From JAOXRU01 sp965247735 (lineage in GTDB: Bacteria > Bacteroidota > Bacteroidia > Flavobacteriales > Flavobacteriaceae), in the NCBI GenBank assembly GCA_965247735.1, contig CBDFHN010000002.1, forward strand, positions 1,054,001-1,118,000: 64,000 nucleotides of DNA, written 5' to 3'. Shown here piece by piece: positions 7,866-15,352 of this stretch (its first letter is position 1; each line of letters opens with the position of its first letter). The notes beneath the pieces were generated by a model. That model did not search any database. It was not told where the DNA came from and was given only the letters and a program-made list of their open reading frames with translations. A program made the position numbers and the translations under genes.

Positions 7866-8933
7866 ATGAGCAGAGAAAATTTAGTTAGTATCGCTGTTGA
7901 AGAAATAAAATCTTCAAAAATAAATGATGTAGATTTTAGCAATCTATCATTTGGAAGTGTTTTTACAGATCACATGATGATATGCGAGTTTAAAAATGGA
8001 GCTTGGAATGCTCCAAAGATTACTCCTTACCAGCCTCTCACTCTAGATCCTTCTGCACGTGTTTTTCATTATGGTCAAGCTGTTTTTGAAGGAATGAAAG
8101 CCTATAAGGATGATAATGATGATGTTTGGCTTTTTAGACCCGAAGACAATTGGAAAAGAATTAATGATTCTGCTAAAAGATTAGAAATGCCTGCTTTCCC
8201 AAAAAAATATTTTATGGAAAGCTTAACTACATTACTAAAACTTGATAAAGAGTGGATCAAAAAAGGGGATGGAAACTCGTTATATATCAGACCATTTGTA
8301 ATTGCTTCAGAATCTGGAGTAAGTGCATCGCCATCAAACGAGTATAAATTTATGATCATCTGCTCACCTGTTCAAGCCTATTATGGTGGTGAAGTACGTG
8401 TTAAGATTGCTGAAAAATTCAGTAGAGCTGCTAGTGGTGGATTTGGATACGCAAAAGCTGCTGGTAATTATGCAGGACAGTTTTATCCAACTAGATTAGC
8501 ACAAGAAGAAGGTTTTCAGCAAATAATTTGGACTGATTCTGAAACACATGAATATTTAGAAGAAGCGGGTACCATGAACCTTTTCTTTAGAATTAATGAC
8601 AAATTGGTTACCTGCCCAATTAGCGATCGTATTTTAGATGGAATTACCAGAAAGAGTGTTATAACTATGGCAGAAGATATGGGAATAGAAGTAGACATAA
8701 GACCTATAAAAGTTTCAGAATTGTTAGCCGCTCAAGAAAATGGCTCACTAAAAGAGATATTTGGAAGTGGTACCGCTGCTGTTATTAGTCCTGTACTTGG
8801 TTTTGGCTATAAAGGAAAAAAATATGAGCTTTCTCCTATTACAAATACCTATGCAGCAACTATTAAAGAAAAATTGACAAATTTACAATGCAACAAAAGC
8901 GAAGATAAATTTGGCTGGAGATTTAAAGTATAA
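7866..8933 (+). CDS. ilvE: Branched-chain amino acid aminotransferase
   Basis: This PLP fold-type IV enzyme of 355 residues interconverts Leu, Ile and Val with their 2-oxo acids using glutamate/2-oxoglutarate. The likely PLP lysine is Lys197 in GGFGYAKAAGNYAG. Other family marks are RVFHYGQAVFEGMKAY, SLYIRPFVIASE, and the cofactor-phosphate region EEAGTMNLFF with DGITRKSVI and EIFGSGTAAVI. Length fits the class II (eukaryotic/Bacteroidetes type) BCATs. The gene is monocistronic with a promoter at 7836 and a terminator at 8954. Confidence 0.96.
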   Translation: MSRENLVSIAVEEIKSSKINDVDFSNLSFGSVFTDHMMICEFKNGAWNAPKITPYQPLTLDPSARVFHYGQAVFEGMKAYKDDNDDVWLFRPEDNWKRINDSAKRLEMPAFPKKYFMESLTTLLKLDKEWIKKGDGNSLYIRPFVIASESGVSASPSNEYKFMIICSPVQAYYGGEVRVKIAEKFSRAASGGFGYAKAAGNYAGQFYPTRLAQEEGFQQIIWTDSETHEYLEEAGTMNLFFRINDKLVTCPISDRILDGITRKSVITMAEDMGIEVDIRPIKVSELLAAQENGSLKEIFGSGTAAVISPVLGFGYKGKKYELSPITNTYAATIKEKLTNLQCNKSEDKFGWRFKV

Positions 8934-8953
8934 TTTTTTGGAATACTAGAATA

Positions 8954-8979
8954 AAAAACCGCCAATTGGCGGTTTTTTT
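8954..8979. terminator. Bidirectional terminator between ilvE and the MazG-like gene
   Basis: The perfect palindrome AAAACCGCC/GGCGGTTTT is flanked by A and T runs on both sides and sits between two convergent genes. Confidence 0.9.
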
Positions 8980-8984
8980 ATTTC

Positions 8985-9374
8985 TTATTTTTCAGTCAAA
9001 ATCTTACTGATATTTGGCTTAAAATAACTTGGTCCTTTTAGCACTTTTCCATCAGCTCTATAAATTGGTTTTCCATCGGCGCCCAACTTACTCATATTAC
9101 TTCGTTGAATTTCTTCAAAAACCTCTTCAATTTTATGCTGCATTCCATGCTCTAAAATAGTGCCACAAAGAATGTAAAGCATGTCTCCAAGCGCATCAGC
9201 AACCTCTACCAAATCGTTTTCTTTTGCTGCAACTAAGTACTCATCATTTTCTTCAGCCATAAGATTATGTCTTAGTGCTAATTTTTCGATACTCAAGGCC
9301 GCTATAGGGCTATTAGAAATCCCCAAACCAAACGAAGTATGGAATTCTGAAACTGCTTCAAGTTTTCTCTTCAT
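8985..9374 (-). CDS. MazG-like nucleotide pyrophosphohydrolase
   Basis: This 129-residue protein has the all-alpha NTP-PPase core: acidic motif EENDEYLVAA followed by EVADALGDMLYILCGT, the EExxE and ExxD metal ligands of MazG and phosphoribosyl-ATP pyrophosphohydrolases. The closing segment (MSKLGADGKPIYRADGKVLK) is typical of a conserved family of house-cleaning NTPases. I use the ATG at 9374; the in-frame extension to 9434 runs through a promoter and is unlikely to be coding. Substrate unknown. Confidence 0.85.
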   Translation of the reverse strand: MKRKLEAVSEFHTSFGLGISNSPIAALSIEKLALRHNLMAEENDEYLVAAKENDLVEVADALGDMLYILCGTILEHGMQHKIEEVFEEIQRSNMSKLGADGKPIYRADGKVLKGPSYFKPNISKILTEK

Positions 9375-9392
9375 AATTATGAATTTAAATTT

Positions 9393-9400
9393 TACTTTTG
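9393..9400 (+). promoter_or_regulatory. -7 promoter element for the 62-residue membrane protein
   Basis: TACTTTTG matches TAnnTTTG perfectly, 17 bp before the ATG at 9417. Confidence 0.5.
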
Positions 9401-9416
9401 CATTAAAAATAACATT

Positions 9417-9605
9417 ATGTTTTCCAAAGGACAAATAATTTTTGCTGGATTTTTTGCAATTTCTTTTCTTGCCGTGATAATTTACAGCTATATGAAGGAT
9501 AGAAAAATCAATAATAAAAATTATAAAGGCGTGTTATGGATCATTGTTTTGTTTTTTGTATTCATAATCGGTCTCTTTTTAGTCAAGAATATTCTTAACA
9601 ACTAA
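9417..9605 (+). CDS. Small two-helix membrane protein, unknown function
   Basis: This 62-residue protein has two hydrophobic helices (about 7-25 and 39-58) joined by a basic loop (KDRKINNKNYK), giving an N-out/C-out or hairpin topology. It is divergent from the MazG-like gene, with starts 43 bp apart and its own TAnnTTTG element. I recognise no family beyond hypothetical proteins of this type in flavobacteria. Confidence 0.65.
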   Translation: MFSKGQIIFAGFFAISFLAVIIYSYMKDRKINNKNYKGVLWIIVLFFVFIIGLFLVKNILNN

Positions 9606-9687
9606 CCTATTTTCCTCGGTGACCTACAAAAAAGAGTTTTTCACAACAAAAAGATGGATTAACTGCTATTGTTCATCGTAAATATAT

Positions 9688-9695
9688 TACATTTG
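9688..9695 (+). promoter_or_regulatory. -7 promoter element before the 59-residue ORF
   Basis: TACATTTG matches TAnnTTTG, with a TTG 16 nt upstream (9669-9671), and lies 55 bp before the ATG at 9751. A weak hairpin (ACGG/CCGT, 9714-9730) lies between. Confidence 0.4.
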
Positions 9696-9750
9696 CCCTG
9701 TGGTATTAATTAGACGGTATGTGGCCGTTTAATATTTTAATTTAAAAGCA

Positions 9751-9930
9751 ATGATAACTTTTTTTACTATTCTATTAGGATTAGTAGTAGTCAACGCCTT
9801 GCTCCTTATTTTCAGTGTAAATAAGACCAAGCAAGAAGCCAAGAAAACTACTAGTTACATTTTAAAAAATTCGGTAACAAATTTCGAAAAAGAAACAGCT
9901 ACTTTAAGTTCATACAAAAAGGCAGTTTAA
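9751..9930 (+). CDS. Small single-helix membrane protein, unknown function
   Basis: This 59-codon ORF starts MITFFTILLGLVVVNALLLI, giving one N-terminal membrane helix (about 3-22). A charged Lys/Thr-rich tail of about 35 residues follows and ends in SSYKKAV. It has its own candidate promoter, and its hydrophobic-then-polar layout is that of a real small membrane protein rather than a chance frame. No family is recognised. Confidence 0.55.
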   Translation: MITFFTILLGLVVVNALLLIFSVNKTKQEAKKTTSYILKNSVTNFEKETATLSSYKKAV

Positions 9931-10051
9931 TTTTTTTTAAGTTTACGAATGCAATTTAATTCTTCTATCATCAAAAATAGAGGTAGGACTTCTTTTGTAT
10001 ATTTTTTATTATTGTAACTTGGTCTTTTAAAATTTTAAAGTCAAGAAATTA

Positions 10052-11023
10052 ATGAAATATATTAAAGGATGCTTTCTTTTGTTATTGGTTGTCGTAATTG
10101 TTGGTGCTTTATATTTAGCAATTCAACCTAGTACTTACGACATAACCAAAAGCAGAGATATCTCCTTGCACCATCAAGTTATCCTCAGCGAGATTAACAA
10201 TCCTAAAAATTGGAAAGATTGGAGTACTTGGCAGAAGGTAAACCTTATACCCGCCAAAAAACATAGCGATACACTTAACACTAAACAGATTAGTTTTAAT
10301 GTAACTTTAAAAAAAGCAAACAAAGCTACTGCATATTGGGCTTTAACAGCTAAAAACAAAAATACAACTTCTGTTACGCTTGGATTAAAAGGAAAATTAA
10401 GCTTCAAACATAAAATTGAAATCCTTTTTGGTGAATCCATAGAAGAAACCATTGCAAATGAAATAACCAATGGACTAAAAAAACTGGACAGCACTCTAAT
10501 AGCCAAAACAAATATTCATCATATTAACTATAAAGGAACTACCATATATGGTGGTGGATTTTATCTATACAACACATCCTCTTCTAACTTTGACGAACTA
10601 AGCAGTAAAATTCAAGAAAAGCAAGCCGAAATATCTTCTTTTTTTAAAGAAAATCATATTAACACTGTTGGAAAACCTTTTACCATTTACCATAAAAGAG
10701 ATCTTATAAATAATGCTATAATTTTTTCTTGTGCCCTTGCTACTACTACAAAAGTTATGGTAACAACTCAAGAATCAGAAATCTTAACAGGGCAATTTAA
10801 CTCTTTTGAAGTACTAAATACATCCCTAAAGGGTGATCATAAATACCTAGATTTGGCATGGAATAAAACCGCCGATTACCTCCTAGAAAATAACAAAAAA
10901 CGATCACCAACTCAACCTTTGTTAGAGGTATATATTATTGATCATAATGATGATCCAAATCCAGCAAATTGGGTTACAGAACTATATACTCCAATCACTA
11001 GCACCATACTAAACCAACAATGA
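10052..11023 (+). CDS. Membrane-anchored SRPBCC/GyrI-like effector-binding protein
   Basis: This 323-residue protein has one N-terminal membrane helix (about 5-25). A polyketide-cyclase/SRPBCC-like part (about 30-150, with NPKNWKDWSTW typical of this group) precedes a C-terminal AraC effector-binding (GyrI-like) domain with a YKGTTIYGGGF beginning and a LLEVYIIDHNDDPNPANW end. Such proteins are thought to bind small molecules; no catalytic role can be assigned. Its stop overlaps the crcB start (ATGA), so the two are translationally coupled. Confidence 0.7.
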   Translation: MKYIKGCFLLLLVVVIVGALYLAIQPSTYDITKSRDISLHHQVILSEINNPKNWKDWSTWQKVNLIPAKKHSDTLNTKQISFNVTLKKANKATAYWALTAKNKNTTSVTLGLKGKLSFKHKIEILFGESIEETIANEITNGLKKLDSTLIAKTNIHHINYKGTTIYGGGFYLYNTSSSNFDELSSKIQEKQAEISSFFKENHINTVGKPFTIYHKRDLINNAIIFSCALATTTKVMVTTQESEILTGQFNSFEVLNTSLKGDHKYLDLAWNKTADYLLENNKKRSPTQPLLEVYIIDHNDDPNPANWVTELYTPITSTILNQQ

Positions 11024-11397
11024 AACAAGTTCTTTTAGTTTTCTTTGGCGGCGGATTGGGCAGTGCATTACGTTTTCTTATAAGTAAATACTTAAACAAT
11101 ACGGCATATATAAATCTACCCCTTGGTACTTTTATCGTTAATAGTATTGGCTGCTTACTTATAGGTCTCCTTTTAGGACTAAGTAGTAAAACCAATATTC
11201 TTAGCCAGAACCAAGTTTTACTTTTGGCAACCGGATTCTGTGGCGGATTTACTACCTTTTCTACATTCGCTTATGAAAACATTAGCTTTTTAAAAGCCAA
11301 TGATTATTTGCATTTTTTCACCTATACTATTGGTAGCTTCACAATTGGACTTCTAGCTACGCTAATAGGACTATGGCTTTCAAAGATCATAGCCTAA
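11020..11397 (+). CDS. crcB: Fluoride channel CrcB/Fluc
   Basis: This 125-residue fluoride channel, a dimer of four-helix subunits, expels F- from the cytoplasm. Family hallmarks are GGGLGSALRFLIS at the N-terminus, NSIGCLLIGLLLG in helix 2 (the conserved Asn) and GFCGGFTTFSTFAYE in helix 3 (the Na+ and F- pathway). I see no fluoride riboswitch upstream; instead the gene is coupled by a 4-bp overlap to the preceding gene. Confidence 0.93.
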   Translation: MKQVLLVFFGGGLGSALRFLISKYLNNTAYINLPLGTFIVNSIGCLLIGLLLGLSSKTNILSQNQVLLLATGFCGGFTTFSTFAYENISFLKANDYLHFFTYTIGSFTIGLLATLIGLWLSKIIA

Positions 11398-11420
11398 CTC
11401 TTTTTTTTCTTTCAAAGTAG

Positions 11421-11441
11421 ACTTAGCTCCATGAGCTCAGT
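11421..11441. other. Hairpin downstream of crcB
   Basis: ACTTAGCTC/GAGCTCAGT pair with one mismatch around a 3-nt loop. A T run follows only after about 11 nt (11453), so a terminator function is uncertain. Confidence 0.3.
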
Positions 11442-11620
11442 TCAAAATGTACTTTTTTAAAAACACAACCCCTCCCCTTGTATCAAGATTACTATTTTTC
11501 ACAACATCATCTAACATCCTGAAATATAAATTTTATGACTTTATTTTTTTAAAAACCATAAAACCTTGATTCTCATATAATCAAATTATAACTATTTAAA
11601 AAACACATACTATAAAAAAA

Positions 11621-11680
11621 TAGGGGTGTAAAATAAATAATTAACAAAAATAAAACTTATACCCCTATAAAATTAGGGGT
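11621..11680. promoter_or_regulatory. Three TAGGGGT half-sites upstream of glnK
   Basis: The 320-bp gap between crcB and glnK has no gene but holds TAGGGGT at 11621-11627, its reverse complement ACCCCTA at 11661-11667, and TAGGGGT at 11674-11680. The last two form a 20-bp perfect dyad with a 6-nt spacer, ending 39 bp before the glnK ATG. G-runs are rare in this AT-rich DNA, so a regulator site (nitrogen control) is likely; the regulator is unknown. Confidence 0.5.
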
Positions 11681-11719
11681 CAATATTATTATTACATAAA
11701 TTTACTTTAAAATTAATTT

Positions 11720-12058
11720 ATGAAAAAAATTGAAGCCATTATTAGAAAATCAAAATTCGAGGATGTAAAAGATGAATTACATCGTATTAAAGTTAACTTT
11801 TTTAGCTATTGGGATGTAACTGGAGTGGGTAACGAAAAGCAAAGTCATGTGTATCGTGGAATTTCTTATAGCACTACAGACATTCAAAGGCGTTTCTTAT
11901 CCATTGTTGTTTCCGACGATTTCTTAGAGCCAACAATTAATGCATTACTCAAATCTGCTTATACAGGAGAAATTGGCGATGGAAAAATTTTTGTATCTGA
12001 TATTATTGATACATACCGAATAAGGACATCAGAAAACGGATCAAAAGGAATCAACTAA
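11720..12058 (+). CDS. glnK: PII nitrogen regulatory protein (GlnK/GlnB type)
   Basis: This 112-residue signalling protein binds ATP/ADP and 2-oxoglutarate and blocks the AmtB channel when nitrogen is plentiful. The T-loop contains VYRGISY, with Tyr45 and Tyr50 matching the positions of E. coli Tyr46 and the uridylylated Tyr51. The C-terminal TGEIGDGKIFV and YRIRTSE motifs form the nucleotide-binding B and C loops. It is 14 bp upstream of the ammonium transporter, the classic glnK-amtB pair. Confidence 0.93.
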   Translation: MKKIEAIIRKSKFEDVKDELHRIKVNFFSYWDVTGVGNEKQSHVYRGISYSTTDIQRRFLSIVVSDDFLEPTINALLKSAYTGEIGDGKIFVSDIIDTYRIRTSENGSKGIN

Positions 12059-12072
12059 AAACAAAAATATAC

Positions 12073-13314
12073 ATGGAAAACGCAATACTAACAACAAATA
12101 ATATTTGGATGATGATCTGCACTGCATTGGTCTTCTTTATGCATTTGGGATTTTCATTATTAGAAATAGGTCTTACAAGACAAAAAAACACAATTAACAT
12201 CTTATTCAAAAACATCTTTATTATCACTATTGGCTTACTGGTTTATTATATCGGAGGATTTAACCTTATGTACCCAGACTTTACAGAAGGAAGTAGTGGA
12301 ATATTTGGCTTTGCAGGTTTTGGACTTGACGCTCCATTAGTCAATAACGAACTTGACTTAAGTTATAATATTGGCTACACATATTGGACAGATTTTTTGT
12401 TTCAGGCTATGTTTGCCGCTACCGCAGCTACAATTGTATCTGGTGCTGTAGCCGAGCGTATAAAACTAAGCAGCTTTATGTTGTTTGCCACACTATATAT
12501 AACTTTTATATACCCGATTGTTGGTTCTTGGAAATGGGGCGGAGGATTTCTTGATTCTTGGGGATTTTATGATTTTGCAGGATCTACACTTGTACACTCC
12601 GTTGGTGGATGGGCAGCATTAGTAGCTGTATACCTTTTGGGAGCAAGAGTTGGTAAATTCAGTAAAGACGGAAAACCAAAAGCAATACCGGGACACAATA
12701 TTCCACTCGCCACATCTGGAGTACTTATTTTATGGTTAGGATGGTTTGGCTTTAATGGAGGGTCCGTACTTTCTGCGGATCCAGGTGCTACATCAATAAC
12801 ATTGGTTACAACTTGTCTTGCTGCAGCCGCTGGAGGAATAGCATCTTTTATCTTCTCTCTAATTAAATACAAAAACTATGATTTAACAATGTTCTTAAAC
12901 GGTATTCTAGGAGGCCTTGTAGGTATCACCGCTGGTGCTGATCAAATGTCACCAACAGATGCCATACTAATTGGTCTTATTGCTGGGATAATAATTGTTT
13001 TTGCCATCTCTTTATTAGACAAACTAAAACTAGACGACCCTGTTGGTGCTGTTGCCGTTCACCTTATTTGTGGAATATGGGGAACGCTAGCTGTTGGCAT
13101 CTTTGGAAAAATGGCTAGTATATCACAGTTAACTATTCAACTTACTGGTATAGCTATTATTGGAATCTTTTGCAGTGTTTCAACATTCATCATTTTATTT
13201 ACTATCAAAAAAACAATAGGATTGCGTGTTTCTAAAAAAGAAGAAATAGAAGGCTTAGACATACATGAACACGGTATGGACGCTTACCCAGACTTTAGAC
13301 TTAACCAACACTAA
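12073..13314 (+). CDS. amtB: Ammonium transporter AmtB
   Basis: The 413-residue channel carries eleven membrane helices. The twin pore histidines are His175 (STLVHSVGGWAALVAVYLLG) and His330 (DPVGAVAVHLICGIWGTLAV). The C-terminal tail DIHEHGMDAYPDF is the PII-binding segment seen across the family. It lies 14 bp after glnK and 49 bp before a porin gene, giving one nitrogen-uptake unit. No cleavable signal peptide is evident; the N-terminus runs directly into helix 1. Confidence 0.95.
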   Translation: MENAILTTNNIWMMICTALVFFMHLGFSLLEIGLTRQKNTINILFKNIFIITIGLLVYYIGGFNLMYPDFTEGSSGIFGFAGFGLDAPLVNNELDLSYNIGYTYWTDFLFQAMFAATAATIVSGAVAERIKLSSFMLFATLYITFIYPIVGSWKWGGGFLDSWGFYDFAGSTLVHSVGGWAALVAVYLLGARVGKFSKDGKPKAIPGHNIPLATSGVLILWLGWFGFNGGSVLSADPGATSITLVTTCLAAAAGGIASFIFSLIKYKNYDLTMFLNGILGGLVGITAGADQMSPTDAILIGLIAGIIIVFAISLLDKLKLDDPVGAVAVHLICGIWGTLAVGIFGKMASISQLTIQLTGIAIIGIFCSVSTFIILFTIKKTIGLRVSKKEEIEGLDIHEHGMDAYPDFRLNQH

Positions 13315-13363
13315 AATGTAACTACATAAAACTTATATAGTTGATCCTTAAAAAATTTAACAA

Positions 13364-14407
13364 ATGAATCTTATAAAAAAAATCACACTTCTATTTTCTT
13401 TTCTAATTAGCTTTATAGCTATTGCTCAAGAAGATGCGCAAAAAGAAAAGAAAAAACTAAAAGTAGAAGGAACTATTGATGTTTATTTTAGAACTAACAT
13501 TGATGCGCCAAATGACGAAAATGCAATTGCACCAAATAGCGCTTTTGCTAACCTAAACGGATTTGCCTTAGGAATGGCTAACGTAATTGCTTCTTATGGG
13601 GATGAGAAAACAGGATTTGTTGCCAATTTGGCATTTGGACCTAGAGCAGATGATGCTATATTTAATGCTCCTGATGATAGTAGCAGTAAAGTTATTAATG
13701 AACTTTATGCGTATTGGAATGTTACTGAAAGAATAAAACTTACCATAGGTAATTTCAATACGTTTTTAGGTTATGAAGTAATATCTCCTACAGGAAACTT
13801 CAACTACAGTACTTCTTACTTATTCTCTTATGGTCCTTTTTCTCATACAGGAATAAAAGCTGATTTTGACCTGTCAAATGATTGGACTCTTGCATTAGCC
13901 GTTATGAATCCAACCGATATTACTGAATTTAATCCAAATAGCGATTATACTTTAGGAACACAGATTGGGTTCAAAAAACAGTACATAAATATAGTTTACG
14001 GAAAACAAGTTGGTGCTACAGAGCCACTTTTTCAAATAGACTATACTGGTGGATTTGATATCAATAAAAAATTGTTTTTAGGCTTAAATGCATCTTACCA
14101 AGACACAGATGGAGTTGGATTTTCAGGAATAGCCATTTATCCTAACTACAAAGTTAGTAAGTCTTTTGGTTTAGGCTTAAGAGCAGAATATTTTAAGGAA
14201 AATGGAAGTTATGGAGCAATTGGTACCACTGTAGCTGACAGTTCTGTTTTTGCAACTACACTTACCGGTAGTTACACTGTTGGCGACCTAACACTAAAAC
14301 CAGAATTAAGACTAGATAGTGCTTCTGAAAACGCTTTTGTAAACGTCGACCTTGACCCGAGTAAAACGTTATCATCTTTTGTTTTTGCTGCCATATATTC
14401 ATTTTAA
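13364..14407 (+). CDS. Outer-membrane beta-barrel porin (BBP2-like)
   Basis: This 347-residue protein has a signal peptide (about 1-21, ending IAIAQ) and a lysine-rich linker. The rest is a long run of alternating beta strands ending in an aromatic residue (VFAAIYSF), as required for barrel assembly. The pattern KVEGTIDVYFRTN with GFALGMANVIASYG resembles the BBP2/OmpL porin-like family. Being directly downstream of glnK-amtB, it probably serves uptake of a small nitrogen compound across the outer membrane; that is inference from position. Confidence 0.75.
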   Translation: MNLIKKITLLFSFLISFIAIAQEDAQKEKKKLKVEGTIDVYFRTNIDAPNDENAIAPNSAFANLNGFALGMANVIASYGDEKTGFVANLAFGPRADDAIFNAPDDSSSKVINELYAYWNVTERIKLTIGNFNTFLGYEVISPTGNFNYSTSYLFSYGPFSHTGIKADFDLSNDWTLALAVMNPTDITEFNPNSDYTLGTQIGFKKQYINIVYGKQVGATEPLFQIDYTGGFDINKKLFLGLNASYQDTDGVGFSGIAIYPNYKVSKSFGLGLRAEYFKENGSYGAIGTTVADSSVFATTLTGSYTVGDLTLKPELRLDSASENAFVNVDLDPSKTLSSFVFAAIYSF

Positions 14408-14424
14408 TAAATATAAATTACACA

Positions 14425-14463
14425 AAAAAAGGATTGTCCTATCTATAAGACAATCCTTTTTAT
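14425..14463. terminator. Bidirectional terminator
   Basis: A 13-bp stem (AAAAAGGATTGTC paired with GACAATCCTTTTT) with a 10-nt loop sits between the convergent porin and phosphoesterase genes. Confidence 0.85.
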
Positions 14464-14474
14464 ATTCGAAAACA

Positions 14475-15200
14475 CTAATTCCTGCCCTTTTCATCTGGAT
14501 ATAATGTTTGGACTATATCACTCTGCCAAAACTCTTTAGTTTCAATATTTAAAGCAGTTATTTTCCCTGTAAATGCCGCTCCTGTATCAACATTCCAAAG
14601 ATTAAAACACTGTATAGGAACATCTATATTATATTTAGTTGTTGCAGTATGCCCTATATAAATTTCATTATACACCTCTAACCTCTTAGGTAAATTTATA
14701 GTCTGGTTATTATTTTTTAGTCTTAAAGAAAAAGCCATTTCCCACAACGTCCGATCCCAATAATAATTGGAAACACACTCTTCTTTCTCCACCCCTTGCA
14801 AAGAAGTAAAACCTGCATGTACAAACAGTCTATTTTGGTTATCTATATAATAATTATCCAAACCTTCTAAAAAGGCTAAATGCTTTTCTATAAGCTGCTC
14901 CTCAACCCCATCATAACTTTCCTGAGTAAGACTTCCACCATGCATAAGCCAATCCCCCACAATTACTCCATTTTTTAACCATTGGTAGCATTTTTCATCA
15001 TGATTACCTCTAATAAACACACAGTTATAAACAGCTCTCAACTCTTTTAAATAATCAACAACTGCAACAACATCACTCCAGCCATCAACATAGTCTCCCA
15101 AAAAAATCAATGTATCAGCTGTTTTCGGCCCTAATCTATGAATTAACTGTTTTAAAGCCCTGTAAGCTCCGTGGATATCACCAATAACAAATGTGCTCAT
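14475..15200 (-). CDS. Metallophosphoesterase (PPP/ApaH-like Ser/Thr phosphatase fold)
   Basis: This 241-residue enzyme has the binuclear metal motifs in order: GDIHGAYRAL (Asp8, His10), GDYVDGWSD, GNHDEKC, WLMHGGSL and LFVHAGF. The motif set and length fit the bacterial phosphoprotein or dinucleoside-tetraphosphate phosphatases; which substrate is used cannot be told. The gene stands alone on its strand. Confidence 0.88.
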   Translation of the reverse strand: MSTFVIGDIHGAYRALKQLIHRLGPKTADTLIFLGDYVDGWSDVVAVVDYLKELRAVYNCVFIRGNHDEKCYQWLKNGVIVGDWLMHGGSLTQESYDGVEEQLIEKHLAFLEGLDNYYIDNQNRLFVHAGFTSLQGVEKEECVSNYYWDRTLWEMAFSLRLKNNNQTINLPKRLEVYNEIYIGHTATTKYNIDVPIQCFNLWNVDTGAAFTGKITALNIETKEFWQSDIVQTLYPDEKGRN

Positions 15201-15352
15201 TTAAAATTATAAATTATTTGATAAATATAAGTGATTATTTCTCCTAAAAGAAACTAATATCCATCAATACATCACACAAAACAAACAATTTATTACATTA
15301 ACTCTTTAAATGACTAATAAAATAACATAAAAACATATATTTTCTTCTCAAA

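Noticed and set aside
11020..11060. Fluoride riboswitch for crcB
   Set aside because: The crcB start overlaps the upstream stop codon, leaving no leader; no matching fold is seen upstream of 10052 either.
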